Assembly: GCF_000743525.1 (NCBI RefSeq)
Contig: NZ_JQGK01000002.1
Location: forward strand, 62,001 to 126,000
DNA length: 64,000 bases
Origin: Sulfurospirillum sp. SCADC
GTDB lineage: Bacteria > Campylobacterota > Campylobacteria > Campylobacterales > Sulfurospirillaceae
Reading direction: 5' to 3'
Each line of letters opens with the position of its first letter. Within the stretch, counting starts at the first letter, position 1. Below the pieces are notes generated by a model that was not told the origin of the DNA, did not search any database, and saw nothing but the letters and a program-made list of their open reading frames with translations. Shown here piece by piece: positions 8,023 to 17,028 of the stretch. The translations under genes and the position numbers were made by a program.

Positions 8023-9711
8023 GTGAAAAAGAGCACAATGTCAGTCAGTAAACGCATCAAACACTTTAAACAGCTCGCTATTTTACTCACCATCTTTTGG
8101 ACACTGCTGACAAGCTGTTTTGTGATCTATCAATTTTACAACGAAGAAAAACACATCGAAGAGAGCTCATTAGAAAAAATAAAAGGGGTGGCGGAACAGT
8201 CGGTTGCTTTTATTTATTGGGCGTATGAGCAAAAAGCAAACGCTTTGAATGATGAGCAAAAGTATGTCATTCGCAGTAATTTTTCCCTCAAAGAACTTTT
8301 AGCCGTCCTTGCAAAACACAGTGACATGGAACTTGATATTTCCTCTTCCACCAAAACACTCAACCTATCACCCTCAGCTTTAGACACCGTACTGAAAGTC
8401 AAAGAGCGCAAAGAAGATGGTTACATCGTTTTTGAAAAAACAGGCGAAAAACACCTCTTTTATGTCAAACCGATGCTGGCAAATCGTGCGTGTATCTCAT
8501 GTCATGTTCACCATGAAAGTACGGTTGGATCATTGATGGGCTATACGACGCTGATAATGAAAGTGCCGACGTTTAAAAATGCCAATCCTCAAACCTTTTA
8601 TTTTCTCGTGGTGACCTATCTTGGAACATGGCTTTTGGGGCTTTTTGCCATTTGGTGGATTCATGCACGCGGTCGCGATTATCTCAATGAAAAAACCAAA
8701 ATGTATGAAGAGAGTATGTACGCACTCGTGGACATGATGGAAAAGCGCGACAGTTACACCGCTGGACACAGTCAACGCGTCGCTGAATACGCAAAAATGA
8801 TTGTTCTTGCCATGAACTATAGCAGTGATGAGGCGGATTTTATCTACAAAGCAGGGATGTTGCATGACATCGGAAAAATCGAAATTCCCGATGCTATTTT
8901 GCTCAAACCTGATAAACTCACAGAGATTGAATATTCCCTCATCAAACGCCACGTGAGGGCAAGTTATGAACTGCTCTCACGTGAACCTTTTATCCTACTT
9001 GCTGAAGTGGTGTTATCGCACCATGAACGCTACGATGGCGGTGGGTATCCGCAAGGGCTCAAAGCGGAGCAGATTCCATTTTTCTCACAAATTATTGCCG
9101 TAGCAGACGCGTTTGATGCGATGACCACCAATCGGGCGTATCGTAAAAGTTTAAGCCGTGAAGCGGCCTTGGCTGTTTTAAACGAGGAGCGAGGAAAACA
9201 GTTTCATCCTCTGATCGTTGATGTTGCTCAAGAGATTTTTGCTCAGGCAATTTTGCCCGAAAATACAACCCAAATGCCAAAAGATCTGCTCGAAGAGATG
9301 CGTTTTTCGTACTCTTTTCGCGATCAACTCACCGGTTTTTACAATGTCAATTACCTCAAATTTGTCTTCAATCATGCCCCTGATTATGCGCTGAAAGTCT
9401 TTCAGATTGATCATCTCAACTGTACAGATTTTGCGCTATACAACAAAAAAAATGGCTGGAAAAAAGGCGATGAACTTTTATGTTTGATCGCAAAAACAAT
9501 CGCGTCGATCTACCCAGAAGCGATCATCGTACGTGTGTATAGTGATAATTTTTTGGTTTTACATGTAAACGAAAATGAGCCCATCGACTATGCCACAATC
9601 GATGTTTTGATGCGTAAGCATGGTCTGGTGATGCAGTATCAACATGTCAGCTTTGGCATTGATGAAACGTTGAGCATCGAAACGTTGGAAGATAAACTAC
9701 TTCATTTATAG
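8023..9711 (+). CDS. Membrane heme-sensor HD-GYP phosphodiesterase with degenerate GGDEF tail
   Basis: A 562-residue protein. A transmembrane helix at about 18-38 leads to a periplasmic DUF3365/Tll0287-like sensor carrying one c-type heme motif, CISCH at residues 157-161, then a second helix at about 193-212. The cytosolic HD-GYP domain has the HD pair in LHDIGKIEIPD and the HHERYDGGGYP signature, so c-di-GMP phosphodiesterase activity is expected. The last 130 residues resemble a GGDEF fold (FRDQLTGFYNVNYL), but the active-site loop reads YSDNF, so this part should be catalytically dead and perhaps binds GTP or regulates. Heme suggests sensing of redox, NO or O2. Translation could begin at GTG 8023 or at ATG 8038, which has AAAGAG before it. 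Confidence 0.88.
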   Translation: MKKSTMSVSKRIKHFKQLAILLTIFWTLLTSCFVIYQFYNEEKHIEESSLEKIKGVAEQSVAFIYWAYEQKANALNDEQKYVIRSNFSLKELLAVLAKHSDMELDISSSTKTLNLSPSALDTVLKVKERKEDGYIVFEKTGEKHLFYVKPMLANRACISCHVHHESTVGSLMGYTTLIMKVPTFKNANPQTFYFLVVTYLGTWLLGLFAIWWIHARGRDYLNEKTKMYEESMYALVDMMEKRDSYTAGHSQRVAEYAKMIVLAMNYSSDEADFIYKAGMLHDIGKIEIPDAILLKPDKLTEIEYSLIKRHVRASYELLSREPFILLAEVVLSHHERYDGGGYPQGLKAEQIPFFSQIIAVADAFDAMTTNRAYRKSLSREAALAVLNEERGKQFHPLIVDVAQEIFAQAILPENTTQMPKDLLEEMRFSYSFRDQLTGFYNVNYLKFVFNHAPDYALKVFQIDHLNCTDFALYNKKNGWKKGDELLCLIAKTIASIYPEAIIVRVYSDNFLVLHVNENEPIDYATIDVLMRKHGLVMQYQHVSFGIDETLSIETLEDKLLHL

Positions 9712-9718
9712 AACGCGG

Positions 9719-9724
9719 TATAAT
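9719..9724 (+). promoter_or_regulatory. Probable -10 element for the 9756-15156 gene run
   Basis: TATAAT begins eight bases after the preceding stop codon and lies 31 bases before the ATG at 9756, which has GAGGGG as ribosome-binding site. It is the only good promoter-like site before the overlapping genes that end with mcrC. Confidence 0.55.
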
Positions 9725-9755
9725 TGTCTGTATAAACTACGAAGAGGGGCTTTGA

Positions 9756-11501
9756 ATGCGTTTGACTACCTGTCCGTTAGACTGTTTTGATGGATGTAGC
9801 ATCACTGTGAACGATGAGCTTAAACTGAAAGGCAACAAAAACCATCCTATCACGCAAGGCTACCTTTGCCATCATCTCAATCACTACCATACCTTTGAAC
9901 GGATTGAAGAGCCACGTTATTTGGGGCAAAGCATTAGTATGGAAGAGGCACTGAAGATTTTAGAAGAGAAGCTAAGAGCGTACAAGCCTTCCCATACGCT
10001 CTATTTTAAAGGAAGTGGAAATCTGGGTGTGATGCAAGGGGTCACAAAGCGTTTTTTTGCAGAACATAAAGCCGTTTTGGCTTCGGGATCATTGTGTGAT
10101 GAAGCGGGTGATGCAGGCGTATGCGAGAGCAGGGGTGCCAATCTAGCCCTTTCTCCTTTACATGTAAAAGAGGCCGAAGTCGTTATATTATGGGGTCGTA
10201 ACCCGAGTGTAACGAACTCGCATATGCTTCCATCGCTTAAGGGAAAAACGCTTATTGTCATTGATCCGATAAAAATTGACCTTGCTTACTCCGCAGCCCT
10301 TCATATTCAGATTCAACCAAGAGGCGATCTTTATTTGGCTCTTTTGCTCTGCCGTTTAGTGGCAATGGAAGATATGGAAGACCAAACATTTTTAAATGAG
10401 CGAACGCTAAATCACAGCGATTTTATAGAGTACATCAGTGGCATTCCTATGCGAAAATTACTGGATAGATCACAGGTAAACCTCGATGAAGTTGGCGAGT
10501 TGCTTCGTCTTATCAAAGGTAAAAAAGTCTCTATTTTAGTCGGTATTGGTGTACAAAAGTATAGCTTTGGTCACAGTGTTTTACGTGCCATTGACGCATT
10601 AGGTGCTATGCTTGGACTGTTTGGGAAAGTAGGCTGTGGTGTAAGTTACCTCTCCAACAGCGGTTTTGATTTTTACGCCCCTTTTAAAGTCAGTGCTAAA
10701 ACAGAGCCTTTGCCGATTGTTGATTTTGGCAAATACGATTTGGTCTTTATTCAAGGGGGCAATCCTCTTTCTCAAATGCCGTGTAGTAGCAAAGTGAACG
10801 CAGGCATTGATCACGCCAAATGCGTGGTTTACTTTGGCTTGCATGAAAATGAGACCTCTGAAAAGGCACATTTGATTATTCCTGCAAAAAGCTTTTTGGA
10901 AAAAGAGGACTTAAAATTAAGCTATGGGCATCATTTTATTGGGCGCATGCCAAAGCTCGTCGAGAGTGAGATTGGAATCAGTGAATATGCTCTTGCTCAA
11001 ACGTTACTAGGAGTTTTTGGACATCAGGCATTAGAGAGCGAAGAGCGTATTATCGAGCAGGTGATTGTTTCCAATAGCGTGGAAAAAGAGGGCTTTTTGA
11101 TCTCAAAAACCTATGAAGATTTACCGTATGAAAAAACCTTTTACACCCCCAGTGGAAAGTTTGAATTTTTAGAAGAGTTTGATGATGAGCCTTTAGAAGA
11201 GGAGGGCTACTTTCTGATTGCTGCAAAGCAGAACACCTCCCTTAATTCACAGTTTGTGACGGATGATTATCTTTATGTGCCACGAAGTCTTGGCTTCGAG
11301 CAAGAGACACGTGTGCGACTCACGAATCGCTATGGAAGCGCAGAATACTCGGTCATGCCCAGTGATCGACTGAGGGATGATTGTCTTCTTTTGTACAGTG
11401 GAGCTAAAAATGCCAACCAACTGACGCCTCATGCAATGAGCCAAGAGGGGAAATGCGCCATTTACCAAGAGATGAAAGTGAAATTGGAAAAAGTCAGATG
11501 A
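9756..11501 (+). CDS. Short molybdopterin-dependent oxidoreductase (DMSO-reductase superfamily)
   Basis: A 581-residue protein. It begins with CPLDCFDGC and a fourth Cys in GYLCHH (residue about 41), an N-terminal [4Fe-4S] ligand pattern of formate dehydrogenase/BisC-type enzymes, followed by molybdopterin-binding blocks: GSLCDEAGDAG near residue 112, VVILWGRNPSVTNSH, LIVIDP and FIQGGNPLSQMP, and a C-terminal dinucleotide-binding-like domain (SLGFEQETRVRLTNRYG). It lacks a Tat signal, so it should be cytosolic. It is shorter than respiratory family members (700-900 residues) and has no recognisable electron-transfer partner beside it. The substrate is unknown; a formate dehydrogenase-like or assimilatory role is only a guess. 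TTACATGTAA at 10158-10167 is read as LHV. It ends in an ATGA overlap with the next gene. Confidence 0.82.
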   Translation: MRLTTCPLDCFDGCSITVNDELKLKGNKNHPITQGYLCHHLNHYHTFERIEEPRYLGQSISMEEALKILEEKLRAYKPSHTLYFKGSGNLGVMQGVTKRFFAEHKAVLASGSLCDEAGDAGVCESRGANLALSPLHVKEAEVVILWGRNPSVTNSHMLPSLKGKTLIVIDPIKIDLAYSAALHIQIQPRGDLYLALLLCRLVAMEDMEDQTFLNERTLNHSDFIEYISGIPMRKLLDRSQVNLDEVGELLRLIKGKKVSILVGIGVQKYSFGHSVLRAIDALGAMLGLFGKVGCGVSYLSNSGFDFYAPFKVSAKTEPLPIVDFGKYDLVFIQGGNPLSQMPCSSKVNAGIDHAKCVVYFGLHENETSEKAHLIIPAKSFLEKEDLKLSYGHHFIGRMPKLVESEIGISEYALAQTLLGVFGHQALESEERIIEQVIVSNSVEKEGFLISKTYEDLPYEKTFYTPSGKFEFLEEFDDEPLEEEGYFLIAAKQNTSLNSQFVTDDYLYVPRSLGFEQETRVRLTNRYGSAEYSVMPSDRLRDDCLLLYSGAKNANQLTPHAMSQEGKCAIYQEMKVKLEKVR

Positions 11502-12199
11502 ACGATACAGACATTTTACTCGATGATGCCCTTTTGCTTGTGGAGCAAAACTTCTACTTTTTACACATGGGCGAGTTTTTAGGCAAGCTTACCAAAACGG
11601 AAGACCTGAGCGATCGCAGTCTTTTTGTGGTAAAAAAGTATGAAAATGACCAAGCCTACTACTTCAATGCCGAGATTATTCAAGAGCTTTTAGCCAATGC
11701 GCGTCAAACCAAAAAAGAGGATATTTCGCTTTTTGAGTATTTCGTTGAGTTTAACGCTTTTCGGGGCATTTGTATGGCAATGGTGGAAAGCCTTCGTTTC
11801 GAGAGTCCATTTAAAATCTTTATGCAAAAACTCTTTGGTGAACAGTATGAGAATTTTTTTGACATTGTCTCGTTTGTGCGCAATGTGCTCTCCCATAACA
11901 TTCACTCAGAGATTCGCCTCAGTGAGAAAGATTTTGATGGCACACTCAAACGCATTCGTCGTATGGGGCGAAAAGCTGCTATGAGCTTTGCCTTTCAATA
12001 CTCCCTCAATCTCCCAGAACTAGGCGCTCCCAATGATGCGTATGTCTTTACATGTAAGATTGATTTTGAAAGCCTTGAAGAGGGAATGCCTTTTTTAGAA
12101 ATCCTCTCCATGTGGGACTTGATGATGCTCAGTGAGCTGTGTTTTAATTTGGTGATGACGTATCGGATGAATGAAGAAAAGGTGATAGATAATGAGTGA
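11498..12199 (+). CDS. Uncharacterised protein with HEPN-like RX4H motif
   Basis: A 233-residue soluble, mostly helical protein with no family that I recognise. The start is set by the ATGA overlap (11498-11501) with the oxidoreductase gene. Residues 128-133 read RNVLSH, which fits the RX4-6H catalytic signature of HEPN ribonucleases, and the surrounding helices (FFDIVSFVRNVLSHNIHSEI) resemble the RNxxxH helix of HEPN proteins. Function as an RNase is inferred from this motif alone. The gene ends in an 8-base overlap with mcrB, so its translation is coupled both to the oxidoreductase and to the restriction genes. Codon use and one TTACATGTAA (12048-12057) match the host chromosome rather than the A+T-richer mcrB that follows. 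Confidence 0.6.
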   Translation: MNDTDILLDDALLLVEQNFYFLHMGEFLGKLTKTEDLSDRSLFVVKKYENDQAYYFNAEIIQELLANARQTKKEDISLFEYFVEFNAFRGICMAMVESLRFESPFKIFMQKLFGEQYENFFDIVSFVRNVLSHNIHSEIRLSEKDFDGTLKRIRRMGRKAAMSFAFQYSLNLPELGAPNDAYVFTCKIDFESLEEGMPFLEILSMWDLMMLSELCFNLVMTYRMNEEKVIDNE

Positions 12200-13874
12200 A
12201 TTTAAACAAAATGAAAATTTTATATCAATAAATAAACTACCAATTATTGTTTTAACACATAATCCAAAAGGAAAATGGGGTGATGTTCGAGATAAAATAG
12301 AACAAGGGTTTTATAAAGGCTGGGGGAAAGCGATTAATGTTGAAATTGACCAATTAGCCTTAATCTATATTTCAAAAGGCGCGAATGAAATAGAATATAT
12401 CATGCAAGTTGAAAATGTTTATGAAGACTCAATGGATTTAAAATTAGTCAGAAAATTAGATGAAAAAACACGAAAACAATTGACTTATACTAAATTGGTC
12501 GAGAATGGACTAAAACCCTCAACCATAAACTATATTCTTAACAATAATGAAAAACTCTATAAATATGTTACAAAAGTTATCAATGGTGAATTAGGAGATA
12601 CTATGAATGCAGTTTCAACTCAGCCCCTCAATCAAATCCTCTATGGCCCTCCCGGTACAGGCAAAACATATCATACGATTAATAAAGCGATTGAAATTAT
12701 TGAAAATAGAGTGGTGGAAGAAACTGAAGATAGGGATATTTTAAAAGCACAATTTGAAGCCTATAAACAAGCGGGTCAAATCGAATTTTTGACGTTTCAT
12801 CAAAGCTATGGCTATGAAGAGTTTGTTGAGGGGATAAAAGCGGAAATAACAGAAAAAGAAAATATTAAATATGAAGTTCAACCTGGTATTTTCAAAAAAC
12901 TTTGTGAAAAGGCAAACGATAAAAGTTTTTCTTTTAAAGAAAAAATAGAAAAGTATCGTGAATTATTACAGAATGAAGAAATAAATTTAAAAACTGCTAC
13001 GGGTGTTCCGTTTAAATTATCTAAAAGTGATTATGGCATAAATACACAAACAAATCATTCATTTAGTGTCAATAAATTGATAGAAATAAATGATGGAAAA
13101 TTATCAAGCAATCCTGATGGCACTTATGGAAAATTTATAGTTGAAGATATCCATAAAAGATTTCCAAACAATGAATTAAAAAACTACATTCTCATCATCG
13201 ACGAAATCAACCGTGGCAATATCTCTAAAATCTTTGGAGAACTTATCACGCTTATTGAAGAGAGTAAGCGCATAGGTAAAGATGAAGCGTTACATGTAAA
13301 GCTTCCATACTCTAATACAGACTTTGGCGTACCACAAAATCTCTACATTATCGGCACAATGAACACCGCTGATAGAAGCATCGCTTTGATGGACACTGCA
13401 CTGAGACGAAGGTTTTCATTTACGGAGATGATGCCTCGTACGGATGTGTTGGATTTTGAAGTTGAGGGTTTACATGTAAAGCGTATGCTTGAGATAATTA
13501 ACAAGCGCATTGAGTATCTTTATGACCGTGACCATACCATCGGACATGCGTATTTTATGAGTTTAAAAGATGAAAAGATCACTGACAAAAAAGCAGAGCT
13601 TGATAACATTTTTAAACATAAAATTATCCCTCTGTTACAAGAGTATTTTTACGATGATTGGGAGAAGATAAGATTGGTTCTAGGAGACAACCAAAAAGAG
13701 AAAAAGGAACAAACAAAAGAGTTGCAATTTATAAAAATAAAAAAAGATTACGATACAAATAAACTTTTTGGAGACGGTTCTTACGAGCTACTAGATGATG
13801 AAGCAACAAAAGTCTATGAAATCAATCATAATGCTTTTAAAAATATAGAGAGTTACAAAAAAATATATGAGTAA
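12192..13874 (+). CDS. mcrB: McrB-type AAA+ GTPase subunit of a type IV restriction system
   Basis: A 560-residue protein. Residues 1-130 form an A+T-rich, unassigned N-terminal domain that presumably reads modified DNA. The AAA+ motor follows: Walker A GPPGTGKT at 152-159, the Walker B/DEINRGN block (YILIIDEINRGNISKIFGE) and the McrB signature MNTADRS beginning at residue 390, then MDTALRRRF as arginine-finger region. McrB proteins are GTP-driven translocases that work with McrC to cut methylated or otherwise modified DNA. The N-terminal domain differs between systems and sets specificity, so the modification recognised is unknown. The start codon overlaps the preceding stop and the 3' end overlaps mcrC by 8 bases. 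Two TTACATGTAA copies (13290, 13470) lie in the conserved motor half. Confidence 0.93.
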   Translation: MSEFKQNENFISINKLPIIVLTHNPKGKWGDVRDKIEQGFYKGWGKAINVEIDQLALIYISKGANEIEYIMQVENVYEDSMDLKLVRKLDEKTRKQLTYTKLVENGLKPSTINYILNNNEKLYKYVTKVINGELGDTMNAVSTQPLNQILYGPPGTGKTYHTINKAIEIIENRVVEETEDRDILKAQFEAYKQAGQIEFLTFHQSYGYEEFVEGIKAEITEKENIKYEVQPGIFKKLCEKANDKSFSFKEKIEKYRELLQNEEINLKTATGVPFKLSKSDYGINTQTNHSFSVNKLIEINDGKLSSNPDGTYGKFIVEDIHKRFPNNELKNYILIIDEINRGNISKIFGELITLIEESKRIGKDEALHVKLPYSNTDFGVPQNLYIIGTMNTADRSIALMDTALRRRFSFTEMMPRTDVLDFEVEGLHVKRMLEIINKRIEYLYDRDHTIGHAYFMSLKDEKITDKKAELDNIFKHKIIPLLQEYFYDDWEKIRLVLGDNQKEKKEQTKELQFIKIKKDYDTNKLFGDGSYELLDDEATKVYEINHNAFKNIESYKKIYE

Positions 13875-15156
13875 AAATAGTTTTTCGATTTTAGAATTTA
13901 GGTCAATCTATTATAAACAATACGATATTTTTGGAATGGATTTACAAGGTAATCTTGTAGTCCCGAAAAAAGTTTTTAATGAAATAAAACAGTTTATTCT
14001 CAAAAATAGTGAGCAAACCCAATTTCTAAAACCAAGTTATAAAAATGGTTTAGGAGAAGTTCTTCAAGCTCAAAACTATGTCGGTGTCATCCAAACCAAG
14101 GATGGATCGACCATAGAAATACTTCCAAAAATTCAAAATATAAGCGAAGAAACGTCCAAAGAAATTTTAATCAGAATGCTTAAAACTCTCAAAAAATCAC
14201 CTTTTAAAAACTTTACTATGGCACATCTTAAAAGCTCAAAAATGCCACTTTTAGAGATATTTATTACGATGTTTTTGGAAGAGTTAGCAGCTCTTGTTCG
14301 CAAAGGTATCAAAAGTGACTATATCACCAAAGAAGAAAATCTTAAATTCCTAAAAGGTAAACTCAAAATAGGCGAGCAAATCAAACAAAATACCATCCAT
14401 AAAGAGCGATTTTTTGTGGAGTTTCAAGAATTTTTGAGTGATAGAGCCGAAAACAGGTTGATTAAAACCACCCTTCAATACCTCTATAAAAAATCCAAGC
14501 TCAATGCCAATCAACAACGCATACGAGAGTTTTTATTTGTTTTTGATGAAATTTCTGTGTGCAAAGATATAAAAAATGACTTTTTACATGTAAAGCCAAA
14601 TCGTCAGATGAAAGACTATGAACATGTGCTTTTATGGTGTAAAACTTTTTTACTAGAAAATTCATTTTGCCCTTACAAAGGTAATGATATTGCTTTTGCG
14701 CTTTTGTTTGATATGAACCTGCTTTTTGAGAGCTATATGGGGGATTATCTGAAGAAAAAAGGTTTACATGTAAAGCTACAAGATAAAACGCATCATTTAG
14801 CCTATGAAAATAACGATGGAAAATTTAGGCTTAAACCTGACATACTCGTTTACGATAAAGATGTGCTTCTAATCGCCGATACCAAATGGAAAATACTCTC
14901 AAAAGAAAAGACAAATGAGGGCATATCTCAACCTGATATGTATCAGCTTTATGCGTACGGTACAAAGTATGAAGCGTGTCAAGAAATGTATCTTATTTAC
15001 CCAAAAGATAATGACATTAATACTAGAAAATTTGTCTTTAATAAAGAGAGAGAGGGTTCTTTAATGTTAAATACTCTCTTTTTTGATGTAGAAAATAATT
15101 GTTTTGAGAGCAATGATAAAGGATATAGACTTTTAGAGTTAATTGGAAAGGTATAA
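13867..15156 (+). CDS. mcrC: McrC-type endonuclease subunit of a type IV restriction system
   Basis: A 429-residue partner of McrB. The N-terminal half matches the McrC finger region (NYVGVIQTKDGSTIEILPKI, then LLEIFITMFLEEL). The C-terminal nuclease has a PD-(D/E)xK core with D325 in LKPDILVYD and D338-T-K340 in IADTKWK, followed by QLYAYGTKY. It stimulates McrB GTP hydrolysis and makes the double-strand cut. It is translated by stop-start overlap with mcrB. Two TTACATGTAA copies (14584, 14764), both read as LHVK, sit in this gene, which suggests a long residence in the host or transfer from a relative using the same palindrome. Confidence 0.93.
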   Translation: MSKNSFSILEFRSIYYKQYDIFGMDLQGNLVVPKKVFNEIKQFILKNSEQTQFLKPSYKNGLGEVLQAQNYVGVIQTKDGSTIEILPKIQNISEETSKEILIRMLKTLKKSPFKNFTMAHLKSSKMPLLEIFITMFLEELAALVRKGIKSDYITKEENLKFLKGKLKIGEQIKQNTIHKERFFVEFQEFLSDRAENRLIKTTLQYLYKKSKLNANQQRIREFLFVFDEISVCKDIKNDFLHVKPNRQMKDYEHVLLWCKTFLLENSFCPYKGNDIAFALLFDMNLLFESYMGDYLKKKGLHVKLQDKTHHLAYENNDGKFRLKPDILVYDKDVLLIADTKWKILSKEKTNEGISQPDMYQLYAYGTKYEACQEMYLIYPKDNDINTRKFVFNKEREGSLMLNTLFFDVENNCFESNDKGYRLLELIGKV

Positions 15157-15183
15157 GAAAAAAAGGTGGGGGGATCCCCACCT
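15157..15183 (-). terminator. Intrinsic terminator of amtB-glnK
   Basis: AGGTGGGG (15164-15171) pairs with CCCCACCT (15176-15183) around a 4-base loop. On the minus strand the hairpin is followed by a run of seven T, so it ends glnK transcription; on the plus strand there is no T tail for mcrC. Confidence 0.88.
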
Positions 15184-15190
15184 AAAAAGA

Positions 15191-15538
<348 letters not shown>

Positions 15539-15541
15539 TTA

Positions 15542-16858
15542 TTATCTTAAGTTGAAGGCTTTTTCGCCGTGCTCTACTTCATCCAAACCTTGAGACTCAG
15601 CGTCGCTGCTTACTCTTGCGCCACCTGTTAGGATAGAAGCAATTTTAAAGACAATCGCTGTCGCAATCGCTGTATAGATGATCGTTACGATGATACCTTC
15701 AATTTGAATCATCACTTGGTCTGCATTTCCATAGAGTAAACCCGTACCTAGCTCATTGACTTCTGGGTTTGCAAAGATACCTGTTGCAATCGCACCCCAG
15801 ATACCTGCCACACCGTGGATACCAAAAGCATCTAAAGAGTCATCGTATTTCAATGCTTTTTTGAGACCATTGACACCGTAAAATGCTAAGATACCTGCCA
15901 CTAAACCGATCACAAGAGCGCCTGCCGTGTCAACAAATCCAGCGGCGGGTGTGATCGCAACAAGACCGGCTACAATACCTGAAGCAATACCAAGCAGTGT
16001 GAATTTTTTATAGGTAATATACTCAATCGTCATCCAAGCAAGTGCTGCCATTGCTGCTGCTGTGTTGGTGACAAGGAATGCACTTGCGGCAATGCCGTCT
16101 GCTCCAAGCTCACTACCAGCGTTGAATCCAAACCAGCCGAACCATAGCATACTAGCACCTAGTACGGTAAGTGTTACAGAGGAAGGGAACATCGCTTTAC
16201 CAAAATCAGCACGTTTGCCTAGCATAAGGGCCATTACAAGACCAGCAACACCTGCGTTGATGTGAACAACTGTGCCACCTGCAAAGTCAAGAACGCCAAG
16301 TTTGGATAAAAATCCGCCGCCCCATACCCAGTGAGCAATAGGAGCATAAACCGCTAAGATCCAAAGTGCTGCAAAAATGAGCCATGTTGAAAATTTCAAT
16401 CTCTCAATCACTGCGCCGCTGACGAGAGCGACTGTAATGCCTGCAAAGGTCATTTGGAATGCTACGAAAAGAAGCACAGGAATGTTACCCGTTGCCCAAA
16501 GATCTGTTACTTTGATGCCACTTAAAAAGAGGCTGTCAAAACCGATGATGCCACCAATATCAGTACCAAATGCTAACGTATAGCCAGCAACAACCCATAC
16601 AATGGCTGCAACAATATAGCCTATAACACTCATCGCAATGGTATTGAGCAAGTTTTTAGAGCGAGACATACCGCCATAAAAAAGTGCTAAACCTGCTGGG
16701 GTCATAAACATAACAAGCGCAGTTGCTGTTAAAACCCATGCCGTGTTTCCTACGTCAAGTGTCGGAGCCGCTTCAGCGACCTCTGCAGCCGCTTCTTCAG
16801 CCGCCCACAATGTTGATAACGGCAACAATGTTGCGAGAGAGAGTAGTTTACTTCTCAT
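15542..16858 (-). CDS. amtB: Ammonium transporter AmtB
   Basis: A 438-residue Amt/Rh channel with a cleavable-type N-terminal signal (LLSLATLLPLSTLWA) and eleven hydrophobic helices. Family blocks include MTPAGLALFYGGMSRSKN, the first pore histidine in YAPIAHWVWGGGF, FAGGTVVHINAG and the second pore histidine in DAFGIHGVAGIWG. It conducts NH3/NH4+ into the cytosol under nitrogen limitation and is blocked by the GlnK encoded next. An AGGAGGAAT ribosome-binding site precedes the ATG. I see no clear sigma-54 site upstream. Confidence 0.96.
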   Translation of the reverse strand: MRSKLLSLATLLPLSTLWAAEEAAAEVAEAAPTLDVGNTAWVLTATALVMFMTPAGLALFYGGMSRSKNLLNTIAMSVIGYIVAAIVWVVAGYTLAFGTDIGGIIGFDSLFLSGIKVTDLWATGNIPVLLFVAFQMTFAGITVALVSGAVIERLKFSTWLIFAALWILAVYAPIAHWVWGGGFLSKLGVLDFAGGTVVHINAGVAGLVMALMLGKRADFGKAMFPSSVTLTVLGASMLWFGWFGFNAGSELGADGIAASAFLVTNTAAAMAALAWMTIEYITYKKFTLLGIASGIVAGLVAITPAAGFVDTAGALVIGLVAGILAFYGVNGLKKALKYDDSLDAFGIHGVAGIWGAIATGIFANPEVNELGTGLLYGNADQVMIQIEGIIVTIIYTAIATAIVFKIASILTGGARVSSDAESQGLDEVEHGEKAFNLR

Positions 16859-16889
16859 GAATTCCTCCTAATAATGTTGAACTGATGAA

Positions 16890-16895
16890 ATTGTA
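16890..16895 (-). promoter_or_regulatory. Possible -10 element of amtB
   Basis: Reads TACAAT on the minus strand, about 32 bases before the amtB start. Consensus match only. Confidence 0.35.
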
Positions 16896-16989
16896 TCACT
16901 TCACGGATTTTAATCTACGCATATGACTGATTAAAATTTAACCAGTTTAAAAAAAGAGTCCACTTTTCTTCAAACTTTTAACAACAAGC

Positions 16990-16995
16990 TATAAT
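16990..16995 (+). promoter_or_regulatory. Probable -10 element of the OpgB-like gene
   Basis: TATAAT in the sequence GCTATAATACC, 33 bases upstream of the ATG at 17029, with AAGAGG as ribosome-binding site in between. Confidence 0.55.
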
Positions 16996-17028
16996 ACCAT
17001 CCTAAAATAAAAGAGGATACACATCACA

